A DNA stretch of 47,849 nt from a virus, in IMG/VR virus record IMGVR_UViG_3300018954_000043, positions 1 to 47,849 of that record. One strand, given 5' to 3'. Under the pieces are notes generated by a model. That model was not told the DNA's origin and ran no database searches. It saw only the letters and a program-made list of their open reading frames with translations. Below, piece by piece: positions 40,771 through 47,552 of the stretch (position 1 is its first letter; each line of letters opens with the position of its first letter). The position numbers and the translations under genes were made by a program.

Positions 40771-41058
40771 TCAATCCTGTCGTCTTGTATCGGATTGTTG
40801 AAATAGAGGCTTGAACCACGCATTCGGGCAATGCTTCTCGATGTACTCAAGGGCGCTCGCGTTGATCGCCAGATGCAGGTGAGTGACCATTGCGGGAGGG
40901 TAGTTTTCGATAGGCTCATCCCATCGGTCCCGCATCGCTGCGTTCGCCGGGTCGTTGATAACTATTTCAGTAACAGCGTCCGCGTCGGACAGGAACATCC
41001 CGCGCTCGTCCAGGAACTGCCCGATGTATTCTTTGAAGGTTGTCGCTCGCGCACTCAT
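40771..41058 (-). CDS. Unknown small protein
   Basis: A 95-aa protein (TFKEYIGQFLDERGMFLSDA, EIVINDPANAAMRDRWDEPI, LHLAINASALEYIEKHCPNA). Mixed alpha-beta, no family recognised. Overlaps the TPR gene by 4 bp. The 80 bp after it carry only a short remnant frame. Confidence 0.5.
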   Translation of the reverse strand: MSARATTFKEYIGQFLDERGMFLSDADAVTEIVINDPANAAMRDRWDEPIENYPPAMVTHLHLAINASALEYIEKHCPNAWFKPLFQQSDTRRQD

Positions 41059-41729
41059 CTTTGCTTCCCCAGCAGCTCATCCTTAAACTTCTCGGCCGCT
41101 TCTATCGCCCTTCTCGACCCGTGCCGCCACAGCAGAAGGATTGCTTCGTTGATTGAGTCCATCGCCCGGTTGAAATCCCCCTGAGCCAGATACACGCGCG
41201 CACGGGTGTCCAGAATCTCCCCCCTCACCGCTTCGGAGACGGCCATCTCAAGGGCGGCCGAGAGGGTTTCGTGTGCTTCGGAGAAGCGGCCGAGTTCGGC
41301 GAGTAGGAGTGCCCTGTTGTTGTCCGCGGAGGCCGCATAGTCGAGATGGCCGGCGGTCAGGAACAGGCCGCGGGCGGCGCGGTAGTCCATCGCCGCCACC
41401 TTCGCCAGATCGTCCGCCCCCTCAAGGCCGTATATGCGCCAGCCCGCTATCGCCAAAGCGTTGCGGACCTTGCCGGCGTGGAGCGGGTCGCGCGCCGTGT
41501 CGGTCAACTCCAAAGCCTGCGTGAAATGAAGGTGCGCCGAGTACGGGTCTTTGGAGAGAATCGAGAGGCCGAAGGCGTGGAGCCAATATTCTCGACGCTC
41601 GCCCGTTCGCAGCATCCCGAAGGCTAGGCGGCGGGCCTCAATCATGTTGTTATCTTCGTGGAGTGTGCGGAATAGGGCGGCGGGGTCGGGTATAATCAGC
41701 CCGTCGTGCCGGGCATCCCGCCCGGCCAT
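41055..41729 (-). CDS. TPR-repeat protein
   Basis: A 224-aa protein from ATG 41729 (a longer frame to 41954 is unlikely because it runs through a divergent gene). Helix pairs such as DPYSAHLHFTQALELTDTAR, ASADNNRALLLAELGRFSEA and RGEILDTRARVYLAQGDFNR are tetratricopeptide repeats. Proteins of this kind often act in regulation or as scaffolds. No HTH seen in this copy. Confidence 0.65.
   Translation of the reverse strand: MAGRDARHDGLIIPDPAALFRTLHEDNNMIEARRLAFGMLRTGERREYWLHAFGLSILSKDPYSAHLHFTQALELTDTARDPLHAGKVRNALAIAGWRIYGLEGADDLAKVAAMDYRAARGLFLTAGHLDYAASADNNRALLLAELGRFSEAHETLSAALEMAVSEAVRGEILDTRARVYLAQGDFNRAMDSINEAILLLWRHGSRRAIEAAEKFKDELLGKQR
41691..41696 (+). promoter_or_regulatory. Consensus -10 TATAAT upstream of secreted gene
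   Basis: TATAAT lies 50 bp upstream of the plus-strand start at 41746 and inside the 5' part of the leftward TPR gene. No clear TTGACA at the right distance, so confidence is low. Confidence 0.35.
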
Positions 41730-41745
41730 AGCCAAAGGACTCCCT

Positions 41746-41961
41746 ATGAAATCGTTCCGCTCGTTCGCGCTCGTGTGTCTGCTCGTCGCTTCTGCTTCGG
41801 CCGGCGTTATTCCCATCCCGCGCGAGGAACCGCCGCCCTGCCAGCCGACCGTTGACCGGCCCTGCCCCGAAGACGGCGGGACCAGCTCGACGCAGGGAGA
41901 CGACGGCGAAGGGTTCGCGTCTCTCTCGTCCATCTTGTCGGCTCTGCTCGGCATCCTCTAA
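41746..41961 (+). CDS. Small secreted protein, plus strand
   Basis: A 71-aa protein behind AAAGGACT. A signal peptide (MKSFRSFALVCLLVASASAG) is followed by a Pro/Cys piece (REEPPPCQPTVDRPCPEDGG) with two Cys and a hydrophobic end (LSSILSALLGIL). Lone plus-strand gene among leftward early genes with a promoter-like TATAAT, so it may be expressed from the prophage and change the cell envelope. Confidence 0.6.
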   Translation: MKSFRSFALVCLLVASASAGVIPIPREEPPPCQPTVDRPCPEDGGTSSTQGDDGEGFASLSSILSALLGIL

Positions 41962-42047
41962 CCCTCTAACCCCTCAGAGACGCGCGCCCGACGTGTCCGC
42001 ACGCTCGAACGTCCACAGCCGGGACGCGCGCCCCTGAGAGCCTTTAG

Positions 42048-42287
42048 TTATTTCGTCGCGCTTTCGCCCCAATGCTGCTGCACCCAATCGTAGAATTTGG
42101 GGAGCAGCCTTGTGTCAAAGAACGGGTCAAGATTCGTTCCCTGTATTTGCAAGACCAGGTCAGGGCGCATCTGCGACAAGACGTTGAAGGCGGCCTGGCC
42201 CACGCGCCAGTTGGGGTACGCCGCCACCGCCCGCTCGACGGCGGCCGTGTAATCCTCGAATGAAATTGTTTTGACTTGCTCGCTCAC
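42048..42287 (-). CDS. Conserved phage protein of unknown function
   Basis: A 79-aa protein with FEDYTAAVERAVAAYPNWRV-GQAAFNVLSQMRP and TNLDPFFDTRLLPKFYDWVQ; the pattern WR.GQ..FN.L...RP..DPF is common in phage proteins of unknown function. Overlaps the next gene by 4 bp. Confidence 0.7.
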   Translation of the reverse strand: MSEQVKTISFEDYTAAVERAVAAYPNWRVGQAAFNVLSQMRPDLVLQIQGTNLDPFFDTRLLPKFYDWVQQHWGESATK

Positions 42288-42745
42288 AGCATCGCCTTCT
42301 CTCTCGACGCCTGCCTGCCGTAGCCGGCGATGAACTCGGCCAGCCGCTCCCTCACCCGCTCGGCGTCCGAACGGCTCGTGTAGCCGTCGTCCGCGTCCTT
42401 CATGGCCCCGATGAACTCGCGGGTCAGCGCCAGCAGTTCGTGGTCTTCCGAGGCCCGCGGCTCATCCGAGTGGCGGGCGATGATCCTGTTGAGAATCGAG
42501 AGGGCGAACCGGGCGACGCGCGGGTTTGCTGCTGCTGCGGCGTTGAACTTCACCGCGACCTTGTAGAGCCACGACGGGGTTTCGGGAACGTGCGGGGAGT
42601 GCATCCGCGAGACGTGGGCGTCGTCCTTGTGGCCTAATTGACGGGCGAAGGCGGCGTTAAAGCCGTAGTTCTCCGGCCGCTGAAGGAAGTCGTAAAACTC
42701 GCGTTCAACGTCGTACTGATTGACCGGCTCTATTGTTGACTTCAT
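42284..42745 (-). CDS. Possible regulatory protein (CII-like)
   Basis: A 153-aa protein from ATG 42745. REFYDFLQRPENYGFNAAFA-RQLGHKDDAHVSRMHSP contains a helix-turn-helix-like element with a Gly in the turn; the rest is helical. It is the first leftward gene after a long non-coding gap, the place of an early activator such as CII. Family not certain. Confidence 0.5.
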   Translation of the reverse strand: MKSTIEPVNQYDVEREFYDFLQRPENYGFNAAFARQLGHKDDAHVSRMHSPHVPETPSWLYKVAVKFNAAAAANPRVARFALSILNRIIARHSDEPRASEDHELLALTREFIGAMKDADDGYTSRSDAERVRERLAEFIAGYGRQASREKAML

Positions 42746-42751
42746 GGTCAA

Positions 42752-43167
42752 GAGTCCCGTTCAGGTTTGACTAGAAACGGCTATTGATATCGCTTACTCT
42801 CATCCTCGCGCCGCCCATCCGGGCTGATGCGGCGGGGCGGGGGCCGGGCGAAAGGTGCGGGCGCATCGAGCGCCGGCCCCTTGCGAAAGACTGGCGCCGG
42901 TTACTCTCGTCCGGCTCCGCGCCGCTGGCCGCTCGCAAGCGGGGCGTTCGGAAGGTGGCCCGTAAATGATGGCGGACGGCATCCCGGCCCCTCATTTCAC
43001 CCGTGTTACTACTCGGACCGGACTTCGCTTCCACGGGCGCCGCTTTGGTGGGCGGCCCAGCCGGTGACTCTTTCGAGTTCAAGCCGGGTGCGTATAGCCC
43101 CCGGCATTCTGGCCGGTGAAGATTGAAAAGAGCTTGGCCTCTCCCCTGTGGGGCGGGCCGGGGGTGG
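42752..43167. other. Non-coding GC-rich region upstream of early block
   Basis: No convincing gene in any frame. It holds a structured stretch (about 42838-42880) in which GGGGCC pairs with GGCCCC around an inner hairpin GGCGC-ATCGA-GCGCC, and several smaller stems. Both flanking genes point left, so the leader of the early transcript, a structured RNA or an origin-like region are possible. Confidence 0.35.
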
Positions 43168-43380
43168 TCAGACTTGCTCGCCGGTCAAGGCCCAAACCTG
43201 CCTCCGGCCTTCATCGGTGAGCTTGGCCTTGATGTTCTCGGCCTCGCGCAGTTTGGCGGCAAGCTTGGCGGTCCTAGCCGGGGAGACGCCGAAGGTTTTG
43301 ACCGTGCGCTCAAGGGCTCGAATCTCCCAAAGTCTCGCGGCGAGCGCCTTGATGCGCTTTTGCTCTTTGGTCTGCGGCAT
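43168..43380 (-). CDS. Small helical unknown protein
   Basis: A 70-aa protein from ATG 43380 (GGGAGAG five bases upstream); the longer frame to 43458 runs through Pro-rich sequence and is rejected. Highly charged, helical (KRIKALAARLWEIRALERTV, AAKLREAENIKAKLTDEGRR). Might be a DNA-binding or antirepressor type protein. Function unknown. Confidence 0.5.
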   Translation of the reverse strand: MPQTKEQKRIKALAARLWEIRALERTVKTFGVSPARTAKLAAKLREAENIKAKLTDEGRRQVWALTGEQV

Positions 43381-43411
43381 CGGTTCTCTCCCTTGTGGGG
43401 CGGCGGGGCGG

Positions 43412-43615
43412 TCAGGCGGCGGCGGGCGCGTCGCTTTGTTTTTCTTCAACGGGCACAAAGCGGACAGGGTGTCGCTTCATGTACACCGGCAAGCCATATT
43501 TCAGCGCGTAGCTCAAAGCCTGCGAGAGCGTGTCGCCTCTCAAAGCGCTCTCACGCTGTAGTTGCTCTTTGATTTCCGCTTCGGTGTAACCGCAAATAGT
43601 GGTTTTCTCTGACAT
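43412..43615 (-). CDS. Small regulator-like protein at divergent promoter
   Basis: A 67-aa protein from ATG 43615 (GAGGTG upstream). EKTTICGYTEAEIKEQLQRE, then SALRGDTLSQALSYALKYG and a short tail. Its promoter overlaps operator TATAAAGTTATA at 43644-43655. Small size, charged helices and location next to an RHH-like gene suggest a regulator, but no fold is certain. Confidence 0.5.
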   Translation of the reverse strand: MSEKTTICGYTEAEIKEQLQRESALRGDTLSQALSYALKYGLPVYMKRHPVRFVPVEEKQSDAPAAA

Positions 43616-43634
43616 AATCACCTCGCTGGATAGG

Positions 43635-43664
43635 TTTATAATCTATAAAGTTATACAGAGTCAA
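43635..43664 (-). promoter_or_regulatory. Leftward promoter with operator in its spacer
   Basis: Minus-strand -35 TTGACT (43664-43659), 18-bp spacer and -10 TATAAA (43640-43635). The palindrome-like TATAAAGTTATA occupies 43644-43655 in the spacer, and TTTATA-ATC-TATAAA (43635-43649) is a perfect dyad. Confidence 0.5.
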
Positions 43665-43676
43665 GCACAATTTTCA

Positions 43677-43712
43677 TTGCGGGCAAAAGGGCTTGTGGTG
43701 TATAGAGTTATA
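43677..43712 (+). promoter_or_regulatory. Rightward promoter overlapping second operator
   Basis: TTGCGG (43677-43682), 18-bp spacer, TATAGA (43701-43706). The operator copy TATAGAGTTATA (43701-43712) covers the -10. Drives the RHH-like gene at 43727. Confidence 0.45.
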
Positions 43713-43726
43713 GGCTTAGAAAAGAA

Positions 43727-43987
43727 ATGGCGAGACCAAAGATTGATCAATCGCGCGCGAAATTCCAGGTTTGGCTGACCGGTGAGGATGCCGACCGCTA
43801 TGAAGAAGTGCTGAAACGGGCCTTTGCGCGACAGCCTCGGGCACCCGTAAGCGTAATTAACAGACGTTTACTTGGCCTTGACTACGATGAGGATTTGTTG
43901 ACGGATGATGATATTAATTTCTTTCGGAGGGAGGTAGATGTGAACAGCGTAAAAGCCAACCAACCCAGTAAGGAGGATGCCGCTTGA
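43727..43987 (+). CDS. Ribbon-helix-helix-like protein, probable regulator
   Basis: An 86-aa protein. SRAKFQVWLTGEDADRYEEV-LKRAF then APVSVINRRLLGL fits a strand-helix-helix RHH fold of the Arc/CopG type; the C terminus is acidic. Its promoter carries an operator-like repeat, so autoregulation is a reasonable idea. First gene of the rightward block. Confidence 0.55.
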   Translation: MARPKIDQSRAKFQVWLTGEDADRYEEVLKRAFARQPRAPVSVINRRLLGLDYDEDLLTDDDINFFRREVDVNSVKANQPSKEDAA

Positions 43988-44247
43988 CCCAACCGCTGCG
44001 TAAGCCGCTCCCTCACAGAGAGGCTGACGACTTAGCGGTCGAGGTTGAACAGCTCGCGCGCTACTATGTAGAACTGCCGCGCGAGTGTCAGCTCGACGTA
44101 CTTGCCCTAACACGAGCGTTGTGGAAGCGGCGCCACAAGGAGGCCGCCGCGTTGAAGAAAATTTCGGAACGAGAGGAGGCTCGGTCGCGTCTTACGGACG
44201 TGCCGCAGGTTAAGGCGAACGTCCCTAAACGGAAGAAGGATCGTTAG
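43984..44247 (+). CDS. Small charged protein, coupled to RHH-like gene
   Basis: An 87-aa protein starting at TTG 43984 and overlapping the previous stop. Highly charged helical (HREADDLAVEVEQLARYYVE, LWKRRHKEAAALKKISEREE) with a Lys-rich tail NVPKRKKDR. Could be the partner of the upstream RHH-like protein (a toxin or co-regulator); no family recognised. Confidence 0.5.
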   Translation: MTQPLRKPLPHREADDLAVEVEQLARYYVELPRECQLDVLALTRALWKRRHKEAAALKKISEREEARSRLTDVPQVKANVPKRKKDR

Positions 44248-44330
44248 TCCAAGCAGAAGACCGATTAGGCTGCCCGCACCGCCGTCAACCCTCCCCACAT
44301 GCTCCCGCGTTTATGGGGCAAGGCCTTTTT

Positions 44331-45005
44331 ATGTCCAAAATCCTCAGAATGCCGTGGGTGAGCGTCAGGAGGGTACGCCTGCCCCGCGGGGTTACACGCG
44401 CCGACAAGCCCCTGTCACTCGAAATCTGCAATGACGCCTTAGAGCCCGAGGGTTATCCCAGAGGCTCCTTCGCTCTTGCAATTCACGGCCCTGTCTCATC
44501 AGGCCGGCTCTGCGCCCTCATCTACCGGGGTTGCTACCTGGTCTCGCGCATCGTCAAAACTCCGCGCGAGACCGTAATTTTCATTGACCAGGATTGCCAG
44601 ATACGTGACGAGCCGGAGAAGAGTATTACCCTCGTTGGCCCCATCGTGCCCGAGCGGCCAAAGCCCAGACAGTCGCAACACATCCTTGAGGTCGGCCGCG
44701 AGACTGTCTCCTGGCAAACCGATCCGGCCGGCCTCACTGTTCAGGTCTCCCAAAACTCGCGCCGGGTGCTTGGCATGGACTCTGAAGACATCAGGGGGTT
44801 TGGGTGGATTAGTAAGTTTCACCCCGAAGATATTCAGGGCTACGTGAAAGCCCGGCAGGAAGCGCGCGAGAAAGGAGCCGTCTTGCAGTTCTCTTTCCGC
44901 TGGCGAATGCCCGTGGGTGATTACCGTATAGCGGCAGTTGTTGCTTGCCCTGTTAAAACGGATGATGGCCTAATTTATGAAGGTCATACGCAACTTGCAC
45001 GTTAA
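44331..45005 (+). CDS. S24-like (inactive) domain fused to PAS domain
   Basis: About 224 residues from ATG 44331 (another ATG at 44313 adds six). Numbering from 44313: residues 33-112 look like the LexA/CI-type S24 fold (LEICNDALEPEGYPRGSFAL, LVSRIV, TLVGPIV), but A42 stands where the catalytic Ser is expected (DAL for DSM) and no Lys is seen at the VKR site (LVSR). Residues 129-228 are a PAS_3-like domain (SWQTDPAGLTVQVSQNSRRV, HPEDIQGYV, RWRMPVGDYRIAAVV). No HTH. Interpretation as a sensory, non-cleaving protein is inference. Confidence 0.6.
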   Translation: MSKILRMPWVSVRRVRLPRGVTRADKPLSLEICNDALEPEGYPRGSFALAIHGPVSSGRLCALIYRGCYLVSRIVKTPRETVIFIDQDCQIRDEPEKSITLVGPIVPERPKPRQSQHILEVGRETVSWQTDPAGLTVQVSQNSRRVLGMDSEDIRGFGWISKFHPEDIQGYVKARQEAREKGAVLQFSFRWRMPVGDYRIAAVVACPVKTDDGLIYEGHTQLAR

Positions 45006-45022
45006 AAATGAAAGGAACTCAC

Positions 45023-45826
45023 ATGCGTCTCATACTGCCAATCATCCTCACGCTCTGCTTTAGTTTGGCCGCTTTAGGTCAAGAGTTAACTCCACCGCTC
45101 ACCAATAGCGATGTTATAGAGCTGCATAAGGCGGGACTCTCGGCCGAGGTGATTGCGGCCAAGATTAAGTCCTCGCCAACTGATTTTGACACATCGGTTG
45201 CGTCTCTTCAGGAATTAAAGAAGGTAGGCATCACCGATGTCATCATCTTGGCGATGCTGGAAGCGAGGAAAGAAGGCAAGAGGATGTCGCCCGCCACCCC
45301 CGCGCCGGCCACGGGAGCGTCTGAGGCCAAGACGAATGTCGAACTGCGCTTTCCGCCGCGCGGTGCCTACAAGCACAAGAAGAATATAGAAGTTGAATAT
45401 GACCGCTTCAAGGATGTTACTTACGTCCGTCTTAAGTATCTCAACGTAACAACCGGATTGACGGATCATGTAAGTATCGTTGCCACGTATTCTTATAAAG
45501 GTACGAATCCGGCGACTCCTGAAACGGTGAATCTTGGCTTTTACTCACGCTCAAGGTCATGGCGCTTTTTGAAAGACCGCGCCTTTGTCGTTATCGCTGA
45601 TGGGGAGCGTTTGGATTTTGGCGAAGCGGTCCGATTAGATAGCGACGTTAGCAGCAGTCGGTACAGCGTAAGTGTAAGTGAGACGCTGGCCGTCTCGATG
45701 CCGCTTGAGTCATTCCTGAAAATTGTCAACGCAAGTAGCCTGCAACTGCGGCTCGGCTACTATGAATTGCCGTTGGCGCCCGATCACTACGAAGCGTTAA
45801 AGGATTTCGCCAGTCGTATGCAGTAA
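45023..45826 (+). CDS. Secreted protein with Acidobacteria-type N-terminal domain
   Basis: A 267-aa protein from ATG 45023. Signal peptide (MRLILPIILTLCFSLAALGQ), then LTNSDVIELHKAGLSAEVIA-AKIKSSPTDFDTSVASLQELKKVG, a repeat-like helical domain that I associate with secreted proteins of Acidobacteriota. The C-terminal 150 residues are beta-rich (VRLKYLNVTTGLTDHVSIVA). Probably carried cargo from a host gene; function unknown. Confidence 0.65.
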   Translation: MRLILPIILTLCFSLAALGQELTPPLTNSDVIELHKAGLSAEVIAAKIKSSPTDFDTSVASLQELKKVGITDVIILAMLEARKEGKRMSPATPAPATGASEAKTNVELRFPPRGAYKHKKNIEVEYDRFKDVTYVRLKYLNVTTGLTDHVSIVATYSYKGTNPATPETVNLGFYSRSRSWRFLKDRAFVVIADGERLDFGEAVRLDSDVSSSRYSVSVSETLAVSMPLESFLKIVNASSLQLRLGYYELPLAPDHYEALKDFASRMQ

Positions 45827-45855
45827 GCTCATTCCTCTACGAAAGGACTCTAACT

Positions 45856-46284
45856 ATGCTCCATGAGCAACCCTTTAGGTTGATATACCTTATTCTTTGT
45901 GAGGATTTTTCGGAGGATGAGGAAGGCAGGCTGCACTTACACCGGGTACTGGGGAGCCACTTAGTTAGTTCTGACTCGCCAGAAATGCCGCCGTTAAAGC
46001 TCAGCATCAAAGCAGTGGCATCTTTTTACCTCACAGATAAGACAGTCAAGTTTGAGATAAGGCTTGCGATGCTGATGCCGGACGGCCAAGAGCGCACATT
46101 TGGCACGGGCTACTTCGGAACCGTTGACGGCGTTTACATGCCTTTGCGAATAATTGTCTTCAACTTAACGATAGACACACCCGGCGTCTATTGGTTTAGG
46201 GCTTATCACGCGCAAGATTTAATAGGCGAATATCCCTTTACCGTCACCTATCATCCCGCTCAGGAAGCTCTAGGTGTCCAATGA
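45856..46284 (+). CDS. Small beta-sandwich-like protein (DUF6941-like?)
   Basis: A 142-aa protein with RLIYLILCEDFSEDEEGRLH, then LAMLMPDGQERTFGTGYFG and FNLTIDTPGVYWFRAYHAQD and GEYPFTV. The layout resembles small beta-sandwich proteins annotated as DUF6941. Ends 41 bp inside the convergent gene. Function unknown. Confidence 0.5.
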   Translation: MLHEQPFRLIYLILCEDFSEDEEGRLHLHRVLGSHLVSSDSPEMPPLKLSIKAVASFYLTDKTVKFEIRLAMLMPDGQERTFGTGYFGTVDGVYMPLRIIVFNLTIDTPGVYWFRAYHAQDLIGEYPFTVTYHPAQEALGVQ

Positions 46285-46450
46285 CGCCATCGGGTGAGGA
46301 CGTGCTATTGCCCTTAGAATCGTAAAACGTCCATACGTCTTCAACGGCGACGGATGTTAAATCCTCAAAGCTAATCGTCCTCACCGGCGCCTTTAAGCTA
46401 GCCGCTTCGCCTCTCGCTTCCACCCTCAACTGACCTTCCTTTTCGGCCAT
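46244..46450 (-). CDS. Small protein, convergent with upstream gene
   Basis: A 68-aa protein with a strong GGGAGGTG before the ATG (46450). TISFEDLTSVAVEDVWTFYD looks like a strand-helix-strand unit. It overlaps the end of the rightward gene by 41 bp and shares the AT-rich promoter region with the gene at 46572. Confidence 0.5.
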   Translation of the reverse strand: MAEKEGQLRVEARGEAASLKAPVRTISFEDLTSVAVEDVWTFYDSKGNSTSSPDGVIGHLELPERDDR

Positions 46451-46495
46451 AAGCCACCTCCCGAAAGATTCTTTTTAGAAGATAGCAGAAAAAGC

Positions 46496-46530
46496 TTGCA
46501 ATGTATAGAAATATAAGTTATAACTTTATA
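46496..46530 (+). promoter_or_regulatory. Promoter with operator identical to that at 43.6 kb
   Basis: TTGCAA (46496-46501), 17-bp spacer, TATAAC (46519-46524). TATAACTTTATA at 46519-46530 is the exact reverse complement of the operator at 43644-43655; a weaker copy TATAGAAATATA lies at 46504-46515. TTGCAA is itself a palindrome, so it could serve both strands. Confidence 0.5.
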
Positions 46531-46571
46531 CAGCAATCGAGAGCAGCCGCTGCCCACGAGGAACACAGACC

Positions 46572-46897
46572 ATGACCACCGCCCAAGCAACCGAAGCCGA
46601 GAGAGCCGCCAAGCGCGCCGCCGCCGAGAAGATGAGAGTTGAGATCGTGGCCCCCGGCGCGTGGAGAGTCACGACTCACCTTCACGAGCCCGGGCCGCAC
46701 CGCTACACCGTCCGTCTGGTTCCCGGCGGCTACTCCTGCGATTGCCCGTCGCGGGGGTATGGAAGCAGGGCGAGGGACCATTCAGCGACTACGACAACCT
46801 TACCGGGCAGTTGATGTACCGCGTCGGCAAGAAGGCCGCTGGCCGCATCCTCGACGGCAGGACTTGGGATGAGCTGCCCGCGGGTCAACTCAACTGA
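46572..46897 (+). pseudogene. SWIM-like N terminus joined out of frame to DUF5131-like tail
   Basis: The first frame (46572-46814) gives a charged helix and VRLVPGGYSCDCPS, a SWIM-like CxC start, then turns into unnatural sequence. In the -1 frame from about 46745 the reading continues as VAGVWKQGEGPFSDYDNLTG and RVGKKAAGRILDGRTWDELP, the very end of a gp37/DUF5131-type phage protein. The main part of that family is missing, so this looks like a deletion scar or frameshifted chimera. Confidence 0.5.
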
Positions 46898-46935
46898 GCG
46901 CACCCCCGCAACACCATCACAGGAGCCGACACCCG

Positions 46936-47256
46936 ATGAACGCCACTGAAAGCCGCTACGAAGCACGAGGCGCGAACGTCTACTTCAACGACCGGCTTCT
47001 CTACGCCCTCGACTCCGAAAGGGACGCCCGCCTCGCCGTCCTGGCTTTGGAGGCCGGCTACCACAGGGGGCTGCGCGAGGGCATCCACCGGGCCGCCACG
47101 CTCCACGGCAGGATTCAGGAGGTCGTCAGCAGGCCGAAAAGGTACGGGCTGACTGACGGGAAGTTCGGCCCGGCGTTTAGACAGGCAGATCGAGCACATG
47201 TGAGCGGCGCGGGACCGGACACCGACGACCCGATGACAAGCCTGCTGTGGCCGTGA
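46936..47256 (+). CDS. Unknown protein
   Basis: A 106-aa protein with AGGAG before the ATG. YFNDRLLYALDSERDARLAV-LALEAGYHRGLREGIHRA is helical; the last 30 residues (VSGAGPDTDDPMTSLLWP) look disordered. Not recognised. Confidence 0.5.
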   Translation: MNATESRYEARGANVYFNDRLLYALDSERDARLAVLALEAGYHRGLREGIHRAATLHGRIQEVVSRPKRYGLTDGKFGPAFRQADRAHVSGAGPDTDDPMTSLLWP

Positions 47257-47277
47257 GAGGGCAACAGGAGAAGAGAA

Positions 47278-47424
47278 ATGCCGGAACAAGAGACGACCAG
47301 GGGCGGGCGGCCGCACGACCACTTCTGCCCCGGCTGCGGGCACTACGACGAGTGCGAGGGGGCGGACTGCGTGCCGTGGTCGGAGCGCCGCTGCTGCGAG
47401 AGGTGCCCGGAGTGCGCGGACTAG
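47278..47424 (+). CDS. Cys-rich miniprotein (zinc-binding)
   Basis: Forty-eight residues behind AGGAGAAGAGAA. FCPGCGHYDECEGADC, ERRCCERCPECAD: nine Cys plus His in three CxxC-type groups, certainly metal-binding in character. Part of the set of zinc miniproteins of this genome. Confidence 0.6.
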   Translation: MPEQETTRGGRPHDHFCPGCGHYDECEGADCVPWSERRCCERCPECAD

Positions 47425-47552
47425 AGGGGCGCCCTGACGATTGAGCTGACCGGGCGGCGCGCCGCGCGTCCGCCCCAACGAAGGGACATATTGACAGCCG
47501 CGCTCCCGCCGCTCCGGTCGAGCGGGAGTTAGGGGGCGCGGTTGGAGAAAAT

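Noticed and set aside
42771-43082. Minus-strand frame of 103 codons in the non-coding gap
   Set aside because: Arg/Ser/Pro-rich random-looking sequence, no ribosome site, no secondary-structure signal.
43068-43095. tRNA-like T-loop (GAGTTCAAGC)
   Set aside because: No matching T-stem, acceptor stem or anticodon arm nearby.
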